36,888 nt of DNA, taken from contig JBEVEP010000136.1 of the NCBI GenBank assembly GCA_040512755.1, forward strand, positions 1-36,888. The letters run 5' to 3'. Position numbers and translations under genes: made by a program. Below the pieces are notes generated by a model. That model saw nothing but the letters and a program-made list of their open reading frames with translations, searched no databases and had not been told where the DNA came from. Shown here in pieces: positions 1 through 7,402 of this stretch. Position 1 is the first letter of the stretch. The number at the start of each line of letters is the position of its first letter. The DNA is from JBEVEP01 sp040512755 (GTDB lineage: Bacteria; Pseudomonadota; Alphaproteobacteria; Rhizobiales; Rhizobiaceae).

Positions 1-141
1 GCCGAATACGCCTTCACCAACAACTGGATTGGCCGCGTCGAATACCGCTATTATGACTTCAGCAACGATGTGCTCGACGGCTTCGGCGATGTCGAACTCG
101 AGACCAACACACTAACAGTCGGTGTAAGCTACAAGTTCTAA
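1..141 (+). CDS. C-terminal fragment of an outer-membrane beta-barrel protein (Omp25/Omp31-like)
   Basis: Only the last 46 codons are inside the window; the gene begins upstream of base 1. The fragment alternates polar and hydrophobic residues as in transmembrane beta strands (for example RVEYRYYDF and LTVGVSYKF) and ends in phenylalanine, the usual last residue recognised by the BAM outer-membrane assembly machinery. The phrase NNWIGRVEYRYYDF is typical of the last hairpins of the small OmpA-like/Omp25/Omp31 porin family of rhizobia and Brucella. It would sit in the outer membrane and contribute to envelope stability. A strong terminator follows 41 bases after the stop. The family call is good, but the exact member cannot be set from this fragment. 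Confidence 0.8.
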   Translation, partial: AEYAFTNNWIGRVEYRYYDFSNDVLDGFGDVELETNTLTVGVSYKF

Positions 142-182
142 TCGTTACGGCAACGAAACTGGTCCGGAATCCATAGTGGACC

Positions 183-220
183 GCCCCGTCGGGAAACCGG
201 CGGGGCTTTTTCGTCTTTTT
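183..220 (+). terminator. Rho-independent terminator of the outer-membrane protein gene
   Basis: A 10-base-pair stem (GCCCCGTCGG with CCGGCGGGGC, one G-T pair) closes a GAAA tetraloop and is followed by a TTTTT run and a second T run. It lies 41 bases after the stop codon on the same strand. Confidence 0.9.
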
Positions 221-290
221 ATCTGTCAATGTAAGTGGCCGCGCAACATCGCCGATTTCCCCCACCGACTGGGGTATATTCTGGTTTTGC

Positions 291-328
291 GCAATTCCGG
301 GAAAACCCGGTCCGGTTCCCGGAATTGC
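291..328. repeat. Palindromic repeat unit, copy 1 of a dispersed rhizobial element
   Basis: Perfect 13-base inverted arms (GCAATTCCGGGAA and TTCCCGGAATTGC) flank a 12-base GC-rich centre. The outer arm GCAATTCC/GGAATTGC is shared with the element at 26584-26627, which marks both as members of one dispersed family. This copy lies between two converging transcription units and may also help end the GntR-family gene at 342, although no T tract follows on the minus strand. Confidence 0.6.
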
Positions 329-341
329 TCCACGTTGGCGA

Positions 342-1127
342 TTATTTCGTAACGCTCTCAACGATCTCGTCGGTGTTGGCAAGGAGCCGACGCACTGCTC
401 GTCTCGCGGCGTCGGGACGTTGCAACCGTATGCATTTTTCAATGTCCTCGTGCAGTGACTGCGCGTGACGTAGGTCATTGGCCTCGCGCGTCACAAATAC
501 GAACAGCTGATCGAGCGCGGACTCGATGAGGACGCCCAGCGGCACAAGAAGCTCGTTCCCGGATGCCCTTAGAATCGCAAGATGGAAGCGCGTATCTGCC
601 TGGGTCCTTTCCGGAAGCGTGCGGGCAGTACCCATTTCCACACAGGCTTTGGTGATTTCCTCCATCTGCTCGCTGGTGCGGCGCTTTGCGGCCAGCGCAG
701 TTGCCTCCGGCTCGATGATATATCGGAACTCCTGAACCGTCTTCAGAAACGGCTCGCGGTTTGGCAAGGACGAATACCAGTTGAGGACATCGCGATCGAG
801 CAGGTTCCATCGCTCGCGCGGTTCGACCCAGCTGCCCACCTTTGGCCTTGAGGCGAGAAGGCTCTTGGCCATCAGCATTTTGATCGCTTCCCGGACCGCG
901 GAGCGGCTCACCTCGAAGGTCTGGGACCATTGCTGTTCATTGGGCAGGATGGTTCCGGGCGGATAATCACCGCGCACAATCCGCAGGCCGATTTCGCTGG
1001 CAAGGGAGGCGTGAACGCTGGTGCCGCTGATCCAGGTAGGGCTCGGCCGCCGCAAGACCGGCGGACGATCACCCGCTGCAGCGGGTTCGGCGGTTGGTCG
1101 AGGCTTCTTTTGCTTCGCGTCTTTCAT
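342..1127 (-). CDS. GntR-family transcriptional regulator, FadR (FCD) subfamily
   Basis: A 261-residue cytoplasmic DNA-binding regulator. About 35 polar residues precede a winged helix-turn-helix at roughly residues 38-105, with the GntR signature pieces ASEIGLRIVRGDYPPGTILP and FEVSRSAVREAIKML. An all-helical FCD ligand-binding domain follows at about 120-250, including the metal-site-like RFHLAILRASGN. Length is normal for the subfamily. The ATG at 1127 has GGAGG eight bases upstream. It is transcribed in the same direction as the sugar-binding protein gene 276 bases before it, with a hairpin between. It probably senses the sugar or sugar acid handled by this locus. An exact FadR-subfamily consensus site (TNGTNNNACNA) lies at 2661-2671 upstream of the ATPase gene. 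The ligand is unknown. Confidence 0.9.
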   Translation of the reverse strand: MKDAKQKKPRPTAEPAAAGDRPPVLRRPSPTWISGTSVHASLASEIGLRIVRGDYPPGTILPNEQQWSQTFEVSRSAVREAIKMLMAKSLLASRPKVGSWVEPRERWNLLDRDVLNWYSSLPNREPFLKTVQEFRYIIEPEATALAAKRRTSEQMEEITKACVEMGTARTLPERTQADTRFHLAILRASGNELLVPLGVLIESALDQLFVFVTREANDLRHAQSLHEDIEKCIRLQRPDAARRAVRRLLANTDEIVESVTK

Positions 1128-1364
1128 GTTTTTCGCCTCCGGTGGCTCTCAGAAATGCGCGGCTGGCGTTGTGCGTCACCGCGATTGACGAGGGCCACCG
1201 ACGGACGCCTCCTGCCAGAAATATCCGCTTCCGAAAAGTGCAGGCACGCTGCCGTATACCGCACGGCGATAGATGGCGTACAACCCACGCCACGCAACAA
1301 GGCATTGCGCTTTCGGAAGTTTCCGGAGTTCGTGCCGCCGATCCTCGGTCCGGCGGAAAACAGG

Positions 1365-1392
1365 TGGATGCGCCCATGTGTGGGCGCATCCA
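1365..1392 (-). terminator. Hairpin after the sugar-binding protein gene
   Basis: A perfect 12-base-pair stem (TGGATGCGCCCA and its complement) with a four-base loop begins 12 bases past the stop of the minus-strand gene at 1404. On that strand it is followed by a short T-rich stretch (CCTGTTTTCC), so it is a plausible attenuating terminator between the highly expressed binding protein and the regulator. The T tract is weak. Confidence 0.6.
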
Positions 1393-1403
1393 TGGATTGC
1401 AGC

Positions 1404-2393
1404 TTACTTCTGAATGCAAGTGTCGACGGTATCCTTGGTGCATTCGTCGAGACCCGTGAACACCGGATCTTCGACCGGCTTGCCGGCGATCAGATCAAGC
1501 ATGACGGCCGGAGCCTTGTAGCCCATCTCGAAGGGCCGCTGGCCGACGAGAGCAGTGACCAGCCCTTCGCGGGCGATGGCCACTTCGTCGCCGATTGTGT
1601 CGGCGGCGCCAATAACGAAGTCGTTGCTCGCAATCTTGTCCGCCAATGGCTTGAACAGGTCACGATAAGGCTGCGGCGCACCGAATAGCGGCCATCCGCC
1701 CATGATGCCGAACGCATCGAGATCGGGATTGGCAGCGAGGATATCGGTCATCGCCTGGACGCCTTTGGCGCCATCGTCATTTGTGAAAACCGGGCAGCCG
1801 GCGACTTCAGTCCAGCCACCTTCACCTTTCAGTTCGGCCAGGTCCTTTTGGCCTGTTAGCGTGTCGCGCATTCCCTGGGCGCGGCGAAGGATGTTGTCCG
1901 CGCCTGGGTTGCCTTCGATCGTGCAGATCTTGCCGCCATCCGGCTTGGCTTTCTTGATGTATTCACCGATCCGCGCGCCCATCAGGTAGTTGTCGGTCCC
2001 GAGATAGGTTTTGCGCAGCGCAGCGTCTTCCTTGGCCAGGTCGGCGTCCAGCGTCATGACAGGGATCGATGGATTGGCCGTCTTGATGGTTTGCGCAATA
2101 AGCTTGGCGTTCGACGGCGAGATCGCAATTGCAGCCGTGTCTGCCTTGCCGAGCATGTCTTGAACGATCTGCGCTTCGCCGGCCTCATCGGATGTCGATG
2201 CAGGGCCGGTATAGAAACATTCATACTCGGAATCTGGGTTTTCCTTGTTCCACTTCTGGCAGCCCTGGTTGATTGCCTCGAAGAACGGATTGTCGAGACC
2301 TTTCACGACAATGACCAGTTGCTTCTTGGCCAGGGCAGGTCCGGCGCCAAGCGCCAGGGTTGCTGCAGCGACCAGTAGAGCTAGTCTCTTCAT
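1404..2393 (-). CDS. Periplasmic sugar-binding protein of an ABC transporter (RbsB/FrcB class)
   Basis: A 329-residue substrate-binding protein. A signal peptide occupies about residues 1-22 (KRLALLVAAATLAL, cleavage near PALAKK). The two-lobed periplasmic binding protein type I fold is shown by VKGLDNPFFEAINQGCQKW near the mature N-terminus, the IAISPSNA turn and the GADNILRRAQGM hinge segment. It captures a monosaccharide or related compound in the periplasm and delivers it to the permease at 3631. The start at 2393 has AGGGAGGA five bases upstream. It is divergent from the ATPase and permease genes rather than in one operon with them. Two cysteine pairs (ECFYTG/GCQKW and DECTK/DTCIQK) could form disulfides. 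The sugar cannot be named from sequence; fructose, galactose/arabinose or a sugar acid are candidates given the ATPase type and GguC nearby. Confidence 0.88.
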   Translation of the reverse strand: MKRLALLVAAATLALGAGPALAKKQLVIVVKGLDNPFFEAINQGCQKWNKENPDSEYECFYTGPASTSDEAGEAQIVQDMLGKADTAAIAISPSNAKLIAQTIKTANPSIPVMTLDADLAKEDAALRKTYLGTDNYLMGARIGEYIKKAKPDGGKICTIEGNPGADNILRRAQGMRDTLTGQKDLAELKGEGGWTEVAGCPVFTNDDGAKGVQAMTDILAANPDLDAFGIMGGWPLFGAPQPYRDLFKPLADKIASNDFVIGAADTIGDEVAIAREGLVTALVGQRPFEMGYKAPAVMLDLIAGKPVEDPVFTGLDECTKDTVDTCIQK

Positions 2394-2659
2394 TCATTCC
2401 TCCCTTGACCTAAACGGGGCACGACGCACCCACGATACAAACCGACCAGCCGGCTGGCGCGACGATCGTCCGGCGAGCGCTCGCGCGGGTGTGTCTGGTC
2501 GATAAGTATTCCCTGTTTTCCGAGGCTGCCCGTGTTCGCCGGCCTCTGGACAGCCGGGTCATCTCGATGCCCGACATGCCCCTTGCGCCCTCGACAAGGG
2601 ATCAGCCTGCTCTTCCTCCAGCAACAGCTAATAACGGCTCGCTTCTTCCGTCAATGGTA

Positions 2660-2672
2660 TTTGTCCTACAAA
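2660..2672. promoter_or_regulatory. Candidate operator for the FadR-type regulator
   Basis: TTTGT-CCT-ACAAA is a 13-base palindrome with a three-base centre. Its core TTGTCCTACAA exactly fits the published FadR-subfamily consensus TNGTNNNACNA. It is 45 bases upstream of a candidate -35 box and in the same locus as a FadR-type regulator. The match is visible; binding is inferred. Confidence 0.5.
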
Positions 2673-2716
2673 ACCGATTTTTTCATGGAATTGCCTTCTG
2701 GATCGGAGACGGTCGA

Positions 2717-2746
2717 TTGACGGCTGTGCGCAGCTTTGCGTACATT
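2717..2746 (+). promoter_or_regulatory. Candidate sigma-70 promoter of the sugar ATPase/permease operon
   Basis: TTGACG (2717-2722), an 18-base spacer and TACATT (2741-2746) lie about 100 bases before the chosen GTG start of the ATPase. The -35 is close to consensus and the -10 is moderate. Confidence 0.45.
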
Positions 2747-2848
2747 TATCCCAGCGCTTGCCTGGGGAGACCGGTCACGGCGCAAATTTGCGGGAGCGCC
2801 CCGCCCACGCTGACGCGGGCGGAATTGGCACGTGGGAGGCTGATAAGG

Positions 2849-3592
2849 GTGGCAGTCCTCGAGCTTATCAACATTTCAAAGCACTTCGGAGCCATCCAGG
2901 CGGTCAACGATGTCTCGCTTACATTGGAGGCCGGCGAGGTCGTGGGTCTCATGGGCGACAATGGCGCGGGGAAGTCCACGCTTGTCAAAATGATCGCCGG
3001 AAACTTCCGTCCGACCCATGGTACGATGCGCATGGACGGCAAGGAGCTTGCGCTCCACCGCCCTATCGAAGCGCGGCAGCATGGAATAGAAATCGTCCAC
3101 CAGGATCTTGCTCTGTGCAACAATCTGACAGCCGCGGCGAATGTCTTCCTCGGCCGTGAACTGCGAAAGGGCATCGGCCCTTTGCGAATCCTCGACTATG
3201 CGAAAATGTATCGCCGCGCCGGCCAGATATTCACTGAATTGAAATCTGAGACGCGCCCGCGCGACATCATAAAGCAAATGTCCGGTGGACAGCGGCAGGC
3301 AGTGGCAATTGCGCGGACCATGCTGTCCGACGCAAAGATCGTGCTGATGGACGAGCCGACTGCGGCGATTTCAGTCCGCCAGGTGGCCGAAGTCCTGAAC
3401 CTGATCCGGCATCTTCGCGACCGCGGCATCGCGATCGTCCTGATCAGCCACCGTATGCCAGACGTCTTCGATGTCTCCGACCGCATCATCGTTCTGAGGC
3501 GTGGACGAAAGGTTGCCGACAAGCGGATCGCGGCGAGTTCACCAGAGGAAGTCACAGGGCTCATCACCGGAGCCATTGAGCAGGTCGCATAA
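2849..3592 (+). CDS. Single-domain sugar ABC transporter ATPase (FrcA-like)
   Basis: A 247-residue cytoplasmic ATPase that powers sugar uptake. It shows Walker A GDNGAGKST, a Q-loop in VHQDLALCNNL, ABC signature MSGGQRQAVAIART, Walker B IVLMDEPT and the switch histidine in VLISHRMPDVF. I choose the GTG at 2849 because GGGAGG lies nine bases upstream and the protein then begins with the family-typical LELINISKHFGAIQAVNDVSL; an upstream open extension adds 120 residues without homology. Having one ATPase domain, it resembles FrcA of rhizobial fructose transport rather than the double-domain RbsA, XylG or GguA type. The D-loop region reads TAAIS where relatives usually have TAALG, a mild change. 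The permease gene follows 38 bases downstream. Confidence 0.9.
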   Translation: MAVLELINISKHFGAIQAVNDVSLTLEAGEVVGLMGDNGAGKSTLVKMIAGNFRPTHGTMRMDGKELALHRPIEARQHGIEIVHQDLALCNNLTAAANVFLGRELRKGIGPLRILDYAKMYRRAGQIFTELKSETRPRDIIKQMSGGQRQAVAIARTMLSDAKIVLMDEPTAAISVRQVAEVLNLIRHLRDRGIAIVLISHRMPDVFDVSDRIIVLRRGRKVADKRIAASSPEEVTGLITGAIEQVA

Positions 3593-3630
3593 GAAGCACG
3601 CATCAACGTCGGGGGGCAGTGAGGTCGACG

Positions 3631-4629
3631 ATGGCAATAACTCTTGATCAGGCTATAGGACAGAAGCAGCATAACTGGATTTCAGCCATCCTCGGCAGTC
3701 AGACCTTCTGGGTGCTCATCGCCGTCATTCTGGCCTGTATCTTCCTGTCGTTCGCGACAGACTCCTTTGCTACCACCAAGAACCTCTACAACATCACCCG
3801 CAACGTCACTTTTGTGGCGATCATCGCACTCGGCATGACGATGGTGATCATCACTGGCGGCATCGACCTTTCCGTGGGGTCGGTGCTCTGCCTGTGCAGC
3901 ATGGTGTTGGCGGTCGTCATGCACGCCGGCTACGGTATCGAGGTCGGCATCGTCGCATCGCTCGGGACGGCTATCGCTATCGGTGCGTTCAACGGTGTCC
4001 TTATTGCCTATCTTGGGTTCCCGCCCTTTGTCGTGACGCTCGGCATGCTGTCGATCGCACGCAGCCTGGCTATGGTCGCATCGAACAATACTGTCGTGTT
4101 TCAGTTCGGTCCCGATCACGACCTCCTTTTGGATATTGGGGGTGGTGCATGGTTCTTTGGCATCGCCAACCCGGTCGTTTTCATGATCGTGTTCGCGTTG
4201 CTCACCGGCTTCGTGCTGCGCTGGACGAGATTCGGCCGTTACATCTTCGCTATTGGCGGCAATGAACAGGCCGCGACCCTCACCGGTGTTCCTGTGCGGC
4301 CGATCAAAGTGTTAGTGTACATCATCTCGGCTCTTTCCGCGGGAATCGCAGGCATCATTCAGACCGGCTGGCTGGGAGCAGTCACCACCAATATCGGCGC
4401 AGGCATGGAACTTCAGGTGATCGCGGCGGCCGTGATCGGCGGCGCCAATCTGGCCGGAGGCGCCGGTACCGCCACCGGCGCTTTGATAGGCGCTGCGCTC
4501 ATCGAAGTGATCCGCAACAGTCTCGGCCTGCTTGGCATCAACGCGTTCTGGCAGGGCACCTTTATCGGCGGCGCTATCATTTTCGCGGTGCTGTTCGATC
4601 GGATTCGCAATCTGCGGCAAAGCGAATAA
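3631..4629 (+). CDS. Sugar ABC transporter permease (FrcC/RbsC class)
   Basis: A 332-residue inner-membrane permease of the BPD_transp_2 family. About eight to ten hydrophobic helices are visible, with the conserved GMTMVIITGGIDLSVGSVL early in the protein, the cytoplasmic coupling stretch RWTRFGRYIFAIGGNEQAA, and GANLAGGAGTATGALIGA near the C-terminus. It forms the sugar channel and pairs with the ATPase just upstream and the divergent binding protein. I prefer the ATG at 3631, preceded by GAGG at six bases, over the GTG at 3619, which would add MRST. The gene converges on the GguC-like gene, with only 38 bases between the stop codons. Confidence 0.9.
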   Translation: MAITLDQAIGQKQHNWISAILGSQTFWVLIAVILACIFLSFATDSFATTKNLYNITRNVTFVAIIALGMTMVIITGGIDLSVGSVLCLCSMVLAVVMHAGYGIEVGIVASLGTAIAIGAFNGVLIAYLGFPPFVVTLGMLSIARSLAMVASNNTVVFQFGPDHDLLLDIGGGAWFFGIANPVVFMIVFALLTGFVLRWTRFGRYIFAIGGNEQAATLTGVPVRPIKVLVYIISALSAGIAGIIQTGWLGAVTTNIGAGMELQVIAAAVIGGANLAGGAGTATGALIGAALIEVIRNSLGLLGINAFWQGTFIGGAIIFAVLFDRIRNLRQSE

Positions 4630-4667
4630 CACAGCGGCCCGATTGAGTTCGACCCGCTATACCTGTG

Positions 4668-5660
4668 TTACAGCATGCGAATTTCGACGGGGGTTGGCGC
4701 CGCAATTTCGAGCGGGTTGCGCAATGGCAATCCAAATGGCGTTGCTTCGATCTCGAAGATGTCGCCTGGTTGTGTCTTGATCCCATCGGCAAAGGACAAG
4801 GTCGCGGTGCCGAACATGTGGACGTGCACATCGCCTGGCTGTCGGAAGACGGGATATTTGAAGTGGTGATGTTCCAGATTGGCGATGGTGTGCGACATAT
4901 TTGCTTCGCCGGAGACGAACGGCTTTTCCCAAAGCGTCTTGCCCGAACGCGAGATCCGCGATGTGCCGGCGATGTCCTGAGGTAGATCCCCGACCAGAAT
5001 TTCAGGACCAAAGGAAGCAGTCCTCAACTTGGAGTGCGCAAGGTAGAGATAGTTCATTCGCTCCGTCACGTGGTCGGAGAATTCATTTGCAAGCGCAAAG
5101 CCAACCCGAAACGGCGTGCCGTCGGCACCGATGACGTAGATGCCCGCAACCTCAGGTTCTTCGCCCGCATCCTTGGCAAAATCGGGAGAGACAAGGGGCG
5201 AACCGGGGGGAACGGCCATCGTCCCGTTACCCTTGTAGAACCATTCCGGTTGGACGCCGATCTCGCCGTGTCGCGGCTTCCCCCCTTCCAATCCCATGCG
5301 GAACATCTTCATGGAGTCAGTCAGCGTCTCCTCGCCGTCTGCATTGAGCTTCTTGTGCATGGAGTCGCGCGTGGCGGCCGAGCCGAGGTGGGTCAGGCCC
5401 GTTCCGGTCAGATGCAGATGCGCTGGGTCCGGATGCGTGATCGGCGTCAGTAGCCGGCCTCGCCGATAGAGTTCATCGAGGTCTACCTGTCGCTCGTAGC
5501 CGAGGCGCTCAACGAGTTCGCGCAGGCTGACATTTTCGCGCGCCGCCCTGACGGCCAGATCGTAGACCGAAGCAGCACCCTTGACCGTCCGCGCGATCCC
5601 GTCATTGCGCGCAGCCACACGGACAGTTCCAGCTTCATCGGCAATCTGGGAAATCAGCAT
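4668..5660 (-). CDS. gguC: GguC/AraD1-family protein (fumarylacetoacetase-like fold)
   Basis: A 330-residue cytoplasmic protein of the GguC/AraD1 family, distantly related to the fumarylacetoacetate hydrolase superfamily. Relatives act on or are linked with arabinose/galactose-type sugar acids and are often encoded beside sugar ABC transporters; gguC of Agrobacterium accompanies chvE-gguAB. Visible family pieces include THLGSAATRDSMHKK, the metal-site-like PGSPLVSPDFAKDAGEEPE, and VHVHMFGTATLSFADGI near the C-terminus. I choose the ATG at 5660, with AAGGGG six bases upstream; a TTG two codons earlier is also in frame. It converges on the permease gene. The location suggests catabolism of the imported sugar, probably through a dehydration or ring-opening step. 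The exact reaction is not established from sequence. Confidence 0.8.
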   Translation of the reverse strand: MLISQIADEAGTVRVAARNDGIARTVKGAASVYDLAVRAARENVSLRELVERLGYERQVDLDELYRRGRLLTPITHPDPAHLHLTGTGLTHLGSAATRDSMHKKLNADGEETLTDSMKMFRMGLEGGKPRHGEIGVQPEWFYKGNGTMAVPPGSPLVSPDFAKDAGEEPEVAGIYVIGADGTPFRVGFALANEFSDHVTERMNYLYLAHSKLRTASFGPEILVGDLPQDIAGTSRISRSGKTLWEKPFVSGEANMSHTIANLEHHHFKYPVFRQPGDVHVHMFGTATLSFADGIKTQPGDIFEIEATPFGLPLRNPLEIAAPTPVEIRML

Positions 5661-5779
5661 AAGCAACCCCTTGATTTTTGCGACCGATCAGTCGCGTCAA
5701 CCGAACTTCGATCGTCAACGCCGGGTAAATCTATCTCACTTTGCGCGAACATGGAAAAAAGCGAGGTGACGAAGCAGTG

Positions 5780-5854
5780 CTAAGCTACGAAGAGGGCCGC
5801 CAGCACCACGACGGTCAGGACCCGGGGCAGAGTCCAAACCGTCGTGATGTCCAC
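5780..5854 (-). CDS. Possible 24-residue membrane peptide
   Basis: A minus-strand frame starts at GTG 5854, preceded by AAGGA four bases upstream, and stops at TAG 5782-5780. The peptide has a short polar start (MDITTVWTLPR) and then a hydrophobic helix (VLTVVVLAALFVA) long enough to reach into the membrane. The frame contains a strong inverted repeat (5807-5815 CACGACGGT with 5838-5846 ACCGTCGTG, plus an inner GGAC/GTCC pair), so the sequence may instead be a structured RNA or terminator. It lies 36 bases downstream of the stop of the small hypothetical gene at 5891, on the same strand. I do not recognise a family. Confidence 0.3.
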   Translation of the reverse strand: MDITTVWTLPRVLTVVVLAALFVA

Positions 5855-5890
5855 ACCATCCTTTAGGGCATGGTGGACTGGGATTGCGTG

Positions 5891-6139
5891 TTATCTGACG
5901 CTCTGGAGCGTTTTGGTCCGAACCTGCGGCGCGTCAGTTCTTTCGGTGGGTAGGGCGCCGCACACCTCGATACGATCGAGATCCACAAGACCTTCGTAGA
6001 TCAGCCCATCGGCGCCAAAAACCTGGACATACGGCAACATCAGTGATGATGAGATGCCGGGATAAACATTCAAGCGTCGAATCATGTCCGACGTGATCTC
6101 CCGGCCGTTGGGAAATCGCAGCAGCTTGGGTTCGGGCAT
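5891..6139 (-). CDS. Small hypothetical protein
   Basis: An 82-residue soluble protein with no signal peptide or membrane segment and no family I recognise. It has a mixed alpha/beta look: a polar start (PEPKLLRFPNGREITSDMI), a glycine/proline turn (LNVYPGISSS), then strand-like VQVFGADGLIYEGLVDLDRIEVCG. I choose the ATG at 6139, with GGAG six bases upstream; an ATG four codons earlier has a ribosome site only two bases away. Codon use is like that of its neighbours. About 400 bases without a gene lie upstream, so it probably has its own promoter. Function unknown. Confidence 0.6.
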   Translation of the reverse strand: MPEPKLLRFPNGREITSDMIRRLNVYPGISSSLMLPYVQVFGADGLIYEGLVDLDRIEVCGALPTERTDAPQVRTKTLQSVR

Positions 6140-6544
6140 GGTTTTCTCCATTTCCTGCGAACGGGCGACCGGGACAGCTTCTGCCGGTTCTTCGCACGGT
6201 CCTCAGTTCGTCGTCACGGATCACGCCTCTGGGCACAATCCGAAGTTTGGGATCATGGCGAAAGCGCGTTTGCCGGTCTGTGAAGCACATCACGGGTGGC
6301 CGCTGTCCAGAGGCGTTCACGCAGTTGTCATAACGTGTGTTTGAAAGACATCAGAAGGTCGAAGAGAGCGAGCCTAATGATCGTCGCGGACCCTACGGCA
6401 TTGCGCGCATTTCTGCGCGCCACCGCAGTTCTCACTCGTAGGCGTCGCGCTGCCCGAATTTTGGGATATGGCAATCGCCGCCCTTCAAGGCGCGAGCGAG
6501 CATCCTGCCGGAGCCGCCTGTGCTCGGGCCAGGTTGCTCCCGCG
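6140..6544. other. Intergenic stretch with no recognised gene
   Basis: Frames here are short and none carries recognisable motifs with a ribosome site. No clear terminator or promoter was found. It separates the transglycosylase gene from the small hypothetical gene, both on the minus strand. Confidence 0.5.
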
Positions 6545-7399
6545 CTATCGGTTTTTCAGTACGATGCAGGCGCCACCGGCCCCGCGCAGCTTCTGGCAGA
6601 TAATGTTGGCCTCTGCGCGTGTATCCGCACCGATCCTCACCGCATAGATGCCGCGCCTGCCCCGCGGCGTCCGTATGCGGCTGACGACGGGATCGTAGGC
6701 AGTGAGCAAGGCTGGGAACCGGCCTTTGGTCCTTTGCCACTGCCTGATGGCCGCCGCACGGCGAAAATTGCCGGCTACCTGAATGCCCCAGGGCTTGAGA
6801 TTGATCCGCGCCATCGGCACCGTTGCGGCCATGATCACCGGCAAGCGGCGGCATGCCTCGGCGAACTCCCGCTTCGGATCAAGAGGATGCACCGCTCCCG
6901 TATAGGAAGCATCGGAGAAATTGTCCGCAGGCTCACCCATGATGTCGAGCACGTAGTCTTCCGTTTCGAGCGGCAAAAACCCGCCGGAGGACAGCCAGCG
7001 CGAGACACGCGCCTCGCCGGCGTTGTACGCCGCTGCCGCCAGACCAAGATTGCCGTAGCCGCGTTTCAATTCGCCAAGATACTTCGCGGAAGCAGGGATC
7101 GCCTGCTCCACGTCGAATGGGTCAGCAAGCCCGCGCAGCTTGGCTGTTCCGGGCATGAACTGCGCGATTCCCTCCGCTCCGGCCGGACTTTCTGCATTCG
7201 GATCAAAGCGGCTTTCCTTCCAGATGAGCCTGGCGAAGAAGTCCCGCGGCAGTTGATGATTGTCCGCGTGAACCTCGATCAAATGGCAGATGCGGCCGAT
7301 CGTGATAGGCCGCGACGCCTTGCTGGGCGGATCCGCAAATGCTGTCCCGCTCCAAATGAGCCCGCAAAGCAGCAGCGCCGCTTTCGGGAGCACTTGCAT
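6545..7399 (-). CDS. Lytic transglycosylase with C-terminal SPOR-like domain
   Basis: A 284-residue exported cell-wall enzyme. A signal peptide covers about residues 1-22 (LPKAALLLCGLIWSGTAFA). The SLT lysozyme-like domain spans about 30-150, with catalytic glutamate E62 in WKESRFDP, the GIAQFMPGT motif at 77-85 and AAAYNAGEARV at about 121-132. The C-terminal third (about 205-284) starts with WGIQVAGNF and ends with ANIICQKLRGAGGACIVLKN, which fits a SPOR-like peptidoglycan-binding fold. It would cleave the MurNAc-GlcNAc bond of peptidoglycan to give 1,6-anhydro ends. The start codon is three bases after the ispG stop, so the two genes are probably cotranscribed. A VirB1-type role in secretion is possible, but no secretion genes are nearby. 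Confidence 0.85.
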   Translation of the reverse strand: MQVLPKAALLLCGLIWSGTAFADPPSKASRPITIGRICHLIEVHADNHQLPRDFFARLIWKESRFDPNAESPAGAEGIAQFMPGTAKLRGLADPFDVEQAIPASAKYLGELKRGYGNLGLAAAAYNAGEARVSRWLSSGGFLPLETEDYVLDIMGEPADNFSDASYTGAVHPLDPKREFAEACRRLPVIMAATVPMARINLKPWGIQVAGNFRRAAAIRQWQRTKGRFPALLTAYDPVVSRIRTPRGRRGIYAVRIGADTRAEANIICQKLRGAGGACIVLKNR

Positions 7400-7402
7400 G
7401 AT

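Larger units (their letters stand above)
2394..2848. other. Divergent promoter region of the sugar transporter
   Basis: 455 bases without a convincing gene separate the binding-protein start from the ATPase start. The reading frame upstream of 2849 is open back to 2489 but has no ABC-family homology and no ribosome binding site, so I treat it as noncoding. It holds one operator-like palindrome (2660-2672) and one sigma-70-like promoter (2717-2746). No clear minus-strand promoter was found for the binding protein. Confidence 0.7.

Noticed and set aside
1229..1322. Loose inverted repeat CTTCCGAAAA / CTTTCGGAAG between the regulator and the binding-protein gene
   Set aside because: The arms are imperfect and nearly 80 bases apart; the 12-base hairpin at 1365-1392 is a better explanation for structure in this gap.
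930..1688. 252-codon plus-strand open frame across the regulator and binding-protein genes
   Set aside because: It overlaps two well-supported minus-strand genes and has no recognisable domain or ribosome site.
2489..2848. 120-residue N-terminal extension of the sugar ATPase
   Set aside because: The extension has no homology to ABC ATPases, and a GTG with GGGAGG nine bases upstream sits exactly at the family N-terminus. The stretch also carries the promoter and operator.
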